Assembly (NCBI GenBank): GCA_013397845.1
Contig: VZTG01006782.1
Location: 576,253 to 640,252 of the forward strand
DNA length: 64,000 nucleotides
Direction of reading: 5' to 3'
Source of the DNA: Melanocharis versteri
Taxonomy: Eukaryota > Chordata > Aves > Passeriformes > Melanocharitidae
The translations under genes and the position numbers were made by a program. The notes under the pieces are model-generated. The model saw only the letters and a list, made by a program, of their open reading frames with translations. It did no database searches and was not told the origin of the DNA. Positions 54,129 to 64,000 of the stretch are shown piece by piece. Every line of letters starts with the position of its first letter. Positions within the stretch are counted from its first letter, which is position 1.

Positions 54129-56734
54129 GATTTTTTTTGGGGGACAAATTAGATCTTATGAATCCCCAAGTGTACATATATATTTATATATAGCTTTCTC
54201 CATAGGGAAAACATATATCAAAGGAGGAGAGACATTCCTAAAGTGCCCCTTGTCATACAGTACTGAACGGGATTTCTAAGAGCATCAGTGTAAATCCAAA
54301 GTTTTTAAGCAGGAACAACAGAAGTGGAGAAGGAAGGGCTGTAGCTGCTCTTCTTCCCACAGAATAGAGAGAAGTTTGCCAACTTTAAAAAACAAAAAGA
54401 AAAATCCCAAAGAAATGTTTCTGGTAGGCCTGAACAAGGCAGTTGAGAACAGGGGTACACACGACATCTGGAGCAGCTGGGCTGGCCAAGGGGGACATTC
54501 CTAATGGGGAGGCCAACACCCACGAAAGGGATCAGACAGACAGCATGGCAAAACTCCAAGGGAAAGAAAAACTGACCAAGATACAGGACTGGGCAAGGCA
54601 GGGCCACTCTTTGCTCTAAACCACAAGGGAGCAGAAGATGAGGTCAGCAGCACCCCTGTCCATTCAGCACAGGCCATTCAGTAACCCAGCACAAAGCTCA
54701 TCTCCCTGGGGCTCGGCCAATGCTCCTGCACTGAGCCCACTCTCAACCCAGCTCCTTCCCCTTCAATGAAGAGATTTTGTTATTTTGTGAGTTGGAACAG
54801 TAAAAAAAGGCAGAAAAACACGTCCTCCCCCTCCCTGACACCGCTGCAGAAGGCAAAGCCACACAGTCCCTCCTGAGAAGGGAGGTGACCCTTTTGCACG
54901 TACTCAGCATTGAGGAGTTTCTGATGAGGAGAAACTGACCCCATATCCAACCCTATCTCTCAAATACTGGCACACAATGGCCTCCTTGGGAAAGCACCTG
55001 CAGGGACAGAGGACAACCAAGTCCTGGCAATTCCAGGAACCCCCCACTGTTAATGGTGCACTGGAATGAGAACATACAATCTGCTTTAACAGGGTTTTAG
55101 GATAAGAAATCCTTCAAGGTTTGTCCATTCTGCAGGAGCTGTGCTGGCAGCACAGCCAAGAGCTTCCTGAACTCAAGGATGCATGAAAGAAAAATAAGTG
55201 GTAACTGGGGCTTTATAAACAGACTTCATACAATTCCCAGTGACACCTGCTCAGAAGGCACAATCACCCCTGACCTCTGCAGTCATTTCTCCTGCCTCTA
55301 GACCAGTTTTAACTGGGGACAGTATGGAACAGGCAGATGTCCTCAGTTAAACCCCTGACACTGTTCACACCAGTCCTCAACAGGCTGAAGTCCTGCTAGA
55401 GTCACCAGGTCTTTTGGGCAGAGTATGGATGCTGTTTTCCTGCAGAAGAGCTCAGCCCCACCCGGACGCAGCCGGGCAGCGCCATGAGGTGCTCAGCCAC
55501 CCCGGCCTCCTCCTCTGCCAAAGCTCCTGGGCAGATGTGGCACCATCCTCCCATCCTGCCCCAGGAGAACGGCTGCTGGCTACAGCAGCATTTTGCCTGC
55601 AGTAAGGACTCTGGAATACTTGTTTTAAAAAGAGAGGAAGACAGAATGGAGATCATTCACAGCAATAACTACACACACAGTGCAAGGACCCGAACATTCA
55701 GCCAGCAGCGCAACATCCTAAGAAGCCTCCCGGGCAGGCTGGCAAGTGCCAGCAAAGCCAAACAGCATTCCTCCTCTCCTGGCTCTCTGGGATTTGCCAC
55801 TGACCTCAGACAGGTCTGCCCCAACCACCGGGAAGGGGGAACAGGAGGGTCCTGAGGGATGAGGGTTCTTTGGTGCACGTCTCACTGTCAGACACGAGCT
55901 CTCACACTGATCTCCTGCAGCAAACCCTTATCCTGCATAAGGAGAGATTGCTTCCCTGTCAAAGGGAACAAAGCTGTTCGAACTGCCTGCGCTCTGGAAG
56001 GGAACCACATCCCCATTTTCCCTTTCCGAACCCACTGGCTCCCACACCAAAGCGTGGTCAGGACAGAACAAACTAACAAACATTAACCCATGCAGCAAAT
56101 CTACCTCATTTCTCTTGGTCTTCTTGTCCCAGGTTCCATCCACCAGGCCACAGAAACGCCCTGCAAGCTGCCAGCACAAAGCATGTGCCTCTGCCAAACA
56201 ACAAACCCGAGAAACCTGGGGGGGCTTGGACTGGTAGGAGGGACCCTGACCGGGGCCATGCCATGCAGAGATCTGCAAAATCAATTATTGCATCAGCAAA
56301 CCAAGCCAGACAAAATACAAATTCCCCCAAAAACATCCAAACAAAGCATTGTCAAACATTAAAATAATAAAAAACAGTATTTTTTTGACATAGCTATAAA
56401 AATCAAGTCATTTATAAAATGGCAACAAATCAAGTCTGGTTGTGTATTCTTTTTCCTTTTATTAGACAGGACAGAGAATTTCCTTAAAATGCCGTAACAA
56501 GTCACAGTGATTTTAGATGGTTTTTGAAATGTAATATATTGATGGGAAATACCTTTAACATGGTTTGACTCGTGGTTTGTTGTTGGGGTTTTTTTTGTCA
56601 CTGTACTCTGGTCCACCAAACCATCTATCTTATAGTTTCTTGTTTAGAGAGGACACTCTGTCTTCTTCCTCCAAAAATGAATTTTGTCTCATAATCCTGC
56701 AAAATAATCAACCTTACAAAAGGCCTTCAAACGT

Positions 56735-56793
56735 TATATTTATATATATATGCATATACATATATATACACACACATACACACATATATATAA
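56735..56793. repeat. TA/CA dinucleotide-rich microsatellite
   Basis: Alternating TATATA, CATATA and CACACA tracts without a strict unit, within the MNT 3' UTR. Confidence 0.85.
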
Positions 56794-57168
56794 ATATAGA
56801 CTTCTATGATTTTTTTCCCATTCTACGCAATGTCTCGATAAAGAGATCAGCAATTTTTATTCTACAAAGAAGCAACACATAAGAGGGCAAAATTAAAGTC
56901 TTAAGAACATCATATCCATAGTTCACTCATTACACATAAAAGGAAAAAAAATCACCATGAACAACTGTCTTTGAAGTTTCTCGGATGAGCAGCTCCGAGT
57001 GCGGAGCGGCCCCGTCGCGGCGGCAGGCGGGCACCGGGCCCTGGGGACAGCCCGGCCCTGCCACTCCCGGCATCCCTGCGCTCCCTCCGCCGAGCCGGAC
57101 GTGGTTGGAATGTACGGAGTTTCCTTAGGAAAGGTTCCCAACAAAGACCTGGCATCGGCCCGTCCCCT

Positions 57169-57960
57169 CTAGGCCAGCTTCAGCGTGCTCACCGGGAACG
57201 ACGGCATGGTCACCATAGTCACCGGGTTTAGGACCGTCTGCCCCACCAACTGCGGGTGATGGACAACCTGGGTTCCCACGGCCGGCTTGGCCATCACGGC
57301 CGGCTGGCCCAGGCCCNNNNNNNNNNNNNNNNNNNNNNNNNNNNNNNNNNNNNNNNNNNNNNNNNNNNNNNNNNNNNNNNNNNNNNNNNNNNNNNNNNNN
57401 NNNNNNNNNNNNNNNNNNNNNNNNNNNNNNNNNNNNNNNNNNNNNNNNNNNNNNNNNNNNNNNNNNNNNNNNNNNNNNNNNNNNNNNNNNNNNNNNNNNN
57501 NNNNNNNNNNNNNNNNNNNNNNNNNNNNNNNNNNNNNNNNNNNNNNNNNNNNNNNNNNNNNNNNNNNNNNNNNNNNNNNNNNNNNNNNNNNNNNNNNNNN
57601 NNNNNNNNNNNNNNNNNNNNNNNNNNNNNNNNNNNNNNNNNNNNNNNNNNNNNNNNNNNNNNNNNNNNNNNNNNNNNNNNNNNNNNNNNNNNNNNNNNNN
57701 NNNNNNNNNNNNNNNNNNNNNNNNNNNNNNNNNNNNNNNNNNNNNNNNNNNNNNNNNNNNNNNNNNNNNNNNNNNNNNNNGGGGCTGGGCGTGGGGCTTC
57801 TGCTGGATGGAGACGTGCGGGGGCAGGACCGTGGGCAGGGGGGGAGCAGCACTGGGGGGGACGGCTTTCAGCAGCTCTGGGTGCTGGCGCTGGGTGAGTT
57901 TTGGTAATGAGTTCACTGGCCTGTCATCTTCCATGTCTTCATCCATGTTGTCTTCACCCT
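57169..57960 (-). CDS. MNT: MNT last coding exon, interrupted by gap
   Basis: Acceptor CGTGTTTTCCAG on the minus strand. About 60 codons are visible before the gap (57960-57781) and 49 including the stop after it (57316-57169). The two parts lie in different frames as assembled because the N count is not the true length. The missing part corresponds to the central proline- and His/Thr/Ala-rich region. Confidence 0.92.
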
Positions 57961-59665
57961 CTGGAAAACACGAAAGGAAGAAACTCCCATAAAAAAGCAA
58001 GCAGAGCACGAACTGGACCAACGAGCCTCCCTAGAAGGCAGCATCAGCAGAAGAGACGTGCAGGAGGCATCACTCAGCTACAGGCTGGTGGCACAATGGC
58101 ACGGGATGGCACAGCCCTCTCCTCGCTGCCTGTGGGCCAAGGACCTGGAGCCAGGCAGGTGTGACAGCTCAAAGACCCAGTCACAGCAGGGTGCTCCCAA
58201 CAGGCTGAGAGCTCTCACTGGGCAGGCAAGGGGAGCACCACGAGCAGAGGCGGACAGAAAGCACCTGGCTGAGCTCTGGGCTGAAGTGGGCTCCTTCAGG
58301 GAAGAGGAACAGGCTTTCCTTTCCTGGCCAGTTGTTCCACTGATCAGCACCACCCCTTCTGCTCCCAGAGCAGGAAGGAAAGAGCCATGGAGAAACATGG
58401 CAGCAAGTATCTCATCTGGTTCTGGAGAATGAACTCTTGTCCACCACAGGAACTAAGGAAGCAAAGCAGGAACATACTGGCCCTGAGATCAGGAAGACGA
58501 GCCCAGCACCCTGCAATGCCTGTTCTAGAGCCAGCCATGCAGCAAAGAATAAAAATCTCAGAAGACACAGAAGCAGCAGGAACACCAGGGAAGACACTTC
58601 CCCTTCACAAGCTCTGGGTAGCAGCAGCTTGATGAGGTCACTTTTGGCAGAGGCCTCTGCAGAGGGAACAGCTGGCACTTCTGACGACAAAGCACCGCTA
58701 CTCCCAACTTCCATCAGCCTACACCTGGAGCCTGCTCCTACAATCAGAGGTGATGAGCCTGAACACACTCAGGTTTTCCCTTCCCACAACCTGTGGTATC
58801 GTCTCCCTGGTGTGCCAAGAGCAAATGCTGCCTTGAAGGAACTGCTGTGAATGGTTATGCACTGCTACAGCCTCCTCTGGAAAGCTCTACATCCACGGAC
58901 TGCCTATTCCTCCTGCTGCAGATGCCTGGTGTGGAGGGAAGCATGCACTCTCCTATCTCACAGAAACTCCTTGCTGGGAACCGCACGTCAGATATCCATT
59001 AGTGCCATTTCATCTTCACTGTGAATCCTTCTGATGCAATGTGAAGGCTCATTAAGTTGTTCAAATGCTCTGGTGATCCTCCCTGTACCAAATCCTTCTT
59101 CTGTATGTGCTGAACACCCTCCCACACCCACACAAATACACCAGGATGCTCATTTCTAACGAGCCGGGTTGCAGAGCTGTGCAAGAAAAAAGCTAAGTTT
59201 GAAAAGCAGGGATTTATCTCCACAATGAGGTTGGATGTGCAAACCTGCACTTTATATCTACCTGACATTGATTCACAACTTCCAGTTTCCTTCACAGGAG
59301 CAGCAGAGTGTTATTAACAACATCAATCATTACAAACACTCCAAAACCTTTTACTTTATTCTGAATGCAAAGAAACCCTGACACTGCTAACTGAAGATCC
59401 CCACCACCCCAGTGTAACTGTGTCAATGACCTTTTGTGATAATTACGAGAAAAAGATAAAAATTATGGGTACCTGATGCTGTCGAGGTAGATGCCTGGTC
59501 ATCCTCTGGCTGAACTGTCTGTCGAATAATTCTGTCAATCTCCAAGACATCCATCCACTGGCTCAACTCGTTCTTCAGTTCTGCCAGCCGCTGCTGGGTA
59601 GCGATCTTCTCTCTCGCCAGCCGCTCCATCTCGTGCTCATATTCTTTTTCCTTCCTCTTTAAAGT
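57169..59665 (-). CDS. MNT: MNT, MAX-binding bHLH-zipper repressor, C-terminal part
   Basis: MNT dimerises with MAX, binds E-boxes and recruits SIN3 corepressors, opposing MYC in the nucleus. Two coding exons are in the window: 59665-59473 and 57960-57169, joined by a GT-AG intron (GTACCC donor, TTTTCCAG acceptor) with phase 1. The first holds the leucine zipper: TLKRKEKEYEHEMERLAREK, then LAELKNELSQWMDVLEIDR and the tail QPEDDQASTSTAS. The second starts EGEDNMDEDMEDDRP, continues into a proline-rich region, is cut by a 464-N gap, and ends VVHHPQLVGQTVLNPVTMVT and then PSFPVSTLKLA with TAG. The C-terminus is that of mammalian MNT. The upstream bHLH and SIN3-interaction exons are not in the window. 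The gene is convergent with SGSM2, as in human 17p13.3. Confidence 0.95.
57317..57780. other. MNT: Assembly gap (464 N) inside MNT last exon
   Basis: The frame requires a missing length of 1 modulo 3, whereas 464 is 2 modulo 3. About 150 residues of the family sequence fall here, close to the N count, so the estimate is nearly right but not exact. Confidence 0.9.
57961..59472 (-). other. MNT intron between zipper exon and last exon
   Basis: 1.5 kb of noncoding sequence. Short open frames on both strands show no recognisable domain. Confidence 0.7.
59473..59665 (-). CDS. MNT: MNT leucine-zipper exon
   Basis: Acceptor CTCCAACTTTAG and donor GTACCC on the minus strand, 193 bp, phase 0 in and phase 1 out. 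Heptad-spaced Leu/Met residues pass through KRKEKEYEHEMERLAREK and QQRLAELKNELSQWMDVLEI. Confidence 0.95.
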
Positions 59666-62600
59666 CTAAAGTTGGAGAAAAGAAAATGAAATATAATGAG
59701 AACAAAGACAAGAATAATCTACACTAATCTGGCCACTCCCATGTCCACAGCTCATTTTTTATATTGCCAGTTATTCTGGTGTAAAATGTGTTCAGTTATA
59801 TTTACACCTGCCAAATTCGGGCAGAAAGGGAAGGACAAGAGCTGGCACATAAAGTATTGCTCTGCTTTCTGAGAGAAAACTAGTAAGCCCTGAAAACTGA
59901 AATGCTTAGAAGGAAAGAAACAGCATAAGTACTGATGAGCTTCTGAGCAACACACGCCACACCAAGAGCTCCTGACCTAGAGGAGATGGTGGATGGTAGA
60001 ACCAACAGCACCCTCCATCACGGGGAAATCCCGAGGTCAAACACGAAGGAAGGTGCATGTTGTCCTCTCCTGCTAATGCCCACTTGGCACTGGGAATTGC
60101 CAGACCCATTGGTAAGGTCAGGCGAGCTGCTGCATCAGCAGCACAGTACAGAGAAACACCTCCCACTGCCCAGCACCACTGCTGGGAAATAAAAACCACA
60201 GAGACCTGAGGCAGATCAGCTATTCCAAGGCCTGTTTTATGAATTTTTAAGCCAGCAGTGTAGCACTGCACAGTCAGAGACCTGGTGCTCCAGCCCAGGG
60301 CCACACTTACTTTATGCATAAAAGAGACAAAATTACATGAAAACTGTAAAACCTCATACAGACTGTCCATTTTCTGAAGTTAAGTATCACCACTGGGAAT
60401 TTAAATCCCACACACACTTCTGAAAATACCAGCCACACGGAGCCCACACAGATGCTCCTATTCCCTCACTGCTGGCAAGTGCTGAGCTCAAAAGCAAACC
60501 CCACACCCGGCAGAGAACCAGGCTCACGGTCTTCTTAATACATGCTCTTTACTTCTCTCTCAGGTTCTCCAGGATGAGTACAATCAATCCTGACCTCATG
60601 CCTTTCAATAGTTCTGCCGGTGTTGTAGCTCACAGGTTTGCTGGGAAGGACCTTAAAGCCTGTTCAGCCTGCCTTTAATGCAGCCTAAGGCGACACAGAT
60701 CAGGGCAACTCCTGCCGCTACCTTTGTCCCAGTAATAACAATAAAGGAAGTCTTTTTAAAAGAGCCAAACAATGTGTGTTAGCAGGGCACAACCACTGCA
60801 GGTGTGTCAATGGAGACAGCTCCTCTCCCTCCAGATCAGCTAAAATCTCCTCAAAACAGTGTTTTCAGGCAAAGGGGGCAGTTCTTTCTCTCCTGTTGCT
60901 TTTCAAGCCAAAGCAGGCAGCAGACAGACCAACACCATGATCCCACAGTTGTGTCTCGGGCAAGCCCAGCAGACCTGCAGCCCACTGCAGGGAGGTGGCC
61001 ATGGGGACAGCCAGGAAGGGAGGATGGGGACTCCTGGAATCCTGGCTCTGCACCAGCCCTGACTTGTAGCCCAGAGATTCCCACGTGGCTGAGGCCCAAA
61101 CCCACAGGCTAGTTTTAAAGTCTCTTTCCTACTGAGTGCAGCCAAAGCATTTTGCCTGACCCAGAAAAGTCATGTGCTGCGTGTGCTCTGATCTCCCTGC
61201 AAAGGGGTGACACAGAGCGACGGAGGGCAAGACGAAGGTGACGAGGAAGGTGCACGCCCCTGGGTCAGGTTTAAACATGCCAGAAGACTTGCACGTAACG
61301 TGTCTGAATGTCTTCTCCTCACCATGTCATCAGGAAAGAGGCAAGTAGAAGAAAGGCTGAGGCTAAACCTGCTGCGCAAACACGAGCCCAGCCCCTCTCT
61401 GCAGCGTCTCCCCAAAGCTGCTCTCCACACAGGGCACGAGAGGACAGAACAGGAACAGCTCTCCAGGAGGAGCAGGCACGAAATCCCCGCAGCAGCAGCA
61501 GCCTCGGCACCGCAGCGGGCACAGCACACGCATATTCAAGCAGATTTGGCTTCATGCCCTGCTGTGAGAGGAGACTCCCAGCACTGGGGGAAAGCACTAC
61601 TGCGAGGTATGAGCAGGGCAGCTGGTAATTAGTTACAAACTTTTAATTACTGAGAAGGCAGTCAAACCCCTAGCAAGCACCAGGAGGAGTCTCCCAGCCA
61701 AGAGAGCCACGGAGTTCACTAAGTCACTCTGCAGGCACTCCACAGCCTTTGGGACTTGGCACTTGCCCAAGCCTGGCCCTAGGGGCTCTGCCTCCCTCAG
61801 TGCCAGCATTCCCAGCCCTTGACTGGGCGCCAGCTCCCGGCAGCCCCTCGCTGGGTCTGCACCTCCTCCCGGGGCTCCGGCACGGCCGGGCGCTCTCCAA
61901 GGGGAGCTGCTGGGGAGGCTGCAGCAGCAGATGGGCTGGAGGCACTGCTAATCTTTCAAAAACTATTCTGAGATGCAATTCACTGGAGCTCACTTGGTAA
62001 AGACGGATCTCCAGGCTGAGCTGCTCTGGCCTAATAATGAACCTTTGGGTGGGATTAACTGGAGCCCTCTTCCCTCTCCTGCAGCTCCCTCGGAGCACTG
62101 CCCCGCTCTCTGCAGGTACACTCAGGTGCAGTCCCCTCCCAGGCTCCACAGGGACCGGGGCTGTGCCCTGCACTGGGAGCTGAGCCTGGGAGCCAGAACA
62201 GCCCCAGCCCCACTGCAGAAAGGAGCACTCATCGAGGACAGGGAGCAGGGACCCTCCTGCCTCTGCACTTGTGGCCACCGCAGCCGTGTGTCTCCCTGCG
62301 TGCCCTCGGGCCATGGCACTGCCACCCCGGGACACACAGCGCTCTGGCATCCGCCTCCTGACAGATGATTTTCTGCAAATCATCCTGCCCACATCAGGTG
62401 CCAGGATTTCCCGTCAGTCAACAGAAAGTCCACAGTGACAGCCAACCTTTAGTCACTGGGACTGTGATCACTGACCTGCCCCTGCACATAAAAACCTTTA
62501 GACACTCACTGATCTCCAGGATGTTTTCCTAAAACAGGAATTTCTGTCAGCACTATCACCATGGATCCCATGCAATACAAAACCAGCCGCTTTAAAATAA

Positions 62601-64000
62601 CATATTAGCACACAGACACTCTTTTCCCCAAACCCAAGCCTTTGGAATTTTCCATCAGAATGGGCATATAATGGTAGCACTGAAAAGGGCAGAGGGGATC
62701 CTAAAACTACAAACAACACAGTAACTGAGAATTAAATTTTGATAAAAGAAATTCATACAAGTGCCCAAACACCCCTTTCCTTCAAAATCTGGAATTTCAT
62801 TCAGGCAGAGGCCTGGGCCAGCTGCAGGGCAGGAGCTGCCATCTGACCCACCTCCACAGCCACTGGGAAGGACCACGGCAAGGGTTCACGTCTGGTTCTG
62901 GCACCTGGGATGACAGTTAAGCTGCTTGCCAAGATCCTGAAGGACACACACTTAACCTGGCTCAAGAAATACTGATCCTGTTTCTCCACAGTGGAAAAAA
63001 ATCACCGAAGCTACCTGCATTTCTGTTTTCCCACCTCCTCAGAGGGTGGCCAGGCTGGGCTGGCCCCAGGAAGGCCAGGCGTGGCCCTCGAGCTCTGTCC
63101 TGTTTGCAGAGGGCAGCCCAAAGCCAGGGGTGGCTCCTGACTGAGCACAGCCCACGTGCACCACGGCAGCGCCAGCCCTGCTGCAGCAGCAGAGCCCAGC
63201 CCACCCCAGACTGTCTTGGCAAGCACCAGGCTCCAGCACAGACCCTCCTTCTTACGTCTGTGCCTCCATCATCGTAGCTTTTTCCTGTTAAGCAATTGGG
63301 AACCCTGGTTGCCCAGGCAACTATTACACTGCAGCGTGAGGAACCTACAGAAGCTACGACTTTAGTACTCTTTTATCTTTCGCATCTGTGCGCTTAAAAA
63401 AAATTCCACATGAGCATCCCTTAAAACAGTAGACCCTGGCCCTGCCAAGGGGAAGCTGAGCTACCCCAGGAAGAAATCATGGATTTCCTCATACTCTTGT
63501 GAATCCATCCACGGCTCCTGATGCTTGGCAAGTTTTGGAAATCAGCTGCAGGCTCTGGTGAAAGCAGATGATGTTCCACTCTGAACATTCTCAGTTCTGC
63601 TGAGCTGAATCTGAGGGAGCCCTCTGCAGCAGAGCAAGGGCCTGACCCTCCCCTGCCAGGCACCACTGCACCAGGCAGCAGGGGCTGCTCCATGTGCAGG
63701 TGGAAGCGGCGACAAGGACACAAAGGCAGTGGTGAGTCCCTTCATCTTTTCTTTAAACACCTGCAACCAAATTAAAATCCACATGTGGGTTTGCTTTTCC
63801 TCCCCTAGAGTATCTGATTCTCCTCCTGTACCTGCCAGCTCCTTGGCAGCCTTTATCCACCTAGATTATTGAAGCAAGACCAGATGACAGCAGTGACAGC
63901 AAAGGCCTGACACAATTCCAGCGGTAATTCCACTTTGTGCCCACTATCCTGGCTGTTTTGGAGCCACTATTTGGTCCTTGTGTGCATCTCCCTGTCATTA
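59666..64000 (-). other. MNT: MNT intron upstream of the zipper exon
   Basis: I searched the minus strand for the bHLH exon, which should end at RYIQ, and did not find it, so the whole remaining window appears to be intron. It contains a perfect X-box palindrome at 63308 and several moderately CpG-rich stretches (61.2-61.5, 61.75-61.95 kb). No other gene seen. Confidence 0.6.
63308..63321. promoter_or_regulatory. Perfect RFX X-box palindrome
   Basis: GTTGCCCAGGCAAC: two exact inverted 6-bp arms GTTGCC/GGCAAC separated by 2 bp, the full RFX-family consensus. It lies in the MNT intron. Binding is inferred from sequence only. Confidence 0.6.

Larger units (their letters stand above)
51112..57168 (-). 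other. MNT: MNT 3' UTR (maximal extent)
   Basis: The region downstream of the MNT stop codon on the minus strand has no coding signal for another gene. A proximal end is likely at 54123 and a distal end at 51112. It includes a TA/CA dinucleotide tract at 56735-56793, a small CpG cluster near 53200-53240, and a GC-rich start (56990-57160). A roughly 3-kb 3' UTR, as the proximal signal would give, agrees with mammalian MNT. Confidence 0.5.

Noticed and set aside
63542..63784. Minus-strand frame VFKEKMKGLTTAFVS as a candidate MNT exon
   Set aside because: An AG acceptor-like TTTGGTTGCAG precedes it, but the peptide matches no part of MNT that I know (bHLH, SIN3-interaction or zipper).

Overview
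The window is vertebrate nuclear DNA, most likely from a bird. It has GT-AG split genes with good protein identity to known vertebrate families, compact introns, two weak CR1-like LINE remnants, GC-rich minisatellites, and assembly gaps at GC-rich promoter and exon sequence. The species cannot be fixed from the sequence. There are no bacterial features (operons, CRISPR, IS elements).

Three protein-coding genes account for essentially all coding signal. (1) TNFAIP1 (BACURD2), + strand, 1430-5488: six coding exons and a complete 314-residue protein. A GC-box promoter region lies at the left edge, and a long 3' UTR probably runs to an AATAAA at 9780. (2) SGSM2 (RUTBC1), + strand: a CpG-island promoter at about 9.93-10.75 kb holds a 308-N gap that very probably hides the first coding exon. 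Twenty-two constitutive coding exons and one 135-bp in-frame cassette exon then run from 17039 to 47737. Both TBC catalytic fingers and the RUN region are visible. (3) MNT, - strand, the 3' end only: the leucine-zipper exon (59665-59473) and the last coding exon (57960-57169, interrupted by a 464-N gap), with a long 3' UTR running toward SGSM2. The MNT bHLH and SIN3-interaction exons lie beyond the right edge, so 59666-64000 is intron.

Layout: 1-9.8 kb TNFAIP1; 9.9-10.8 kb SGSM2 promoter; 10.8-17.0 kb SGSM2 intron 1; 17.1-27.0 kb intron 2 with a perfect 12-bp minisatellite; 27.0-47.7 kb the dense SGSM2 exon cluster; 47.7-49.5 kb SGSM2 3' UTR; 49.5-51.1 kb convergent intergenic gap; 51.1-57.2 kb MNT 3' UTR; 57.2-59.7 kb MNT exons; then MNT intron.

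The genes are not known to form one pathway. TNFAIP1 is a CUL3 substrate adaptor for RhoA, SGSM2 is a Rab GTPase-activating protein, and MNT is a MAX partner repressor. I see no undescribed multi-gene system. The best leads are: the SGSM2 cassette exon, which reads through a poor donor into a novel 36-residue tail, a stop and a polyadenylation signal, giving a possible TBC-less isoform; a minisatellite that repeats splice-acceptor-like sequence up to an SGSM2 exon; a perfect RFX X-box palindrome in the MNT intron; and the direct TNFAIP1-SGSM2 junction, whose human counterparts lie on opposite arms of chromosome 17.
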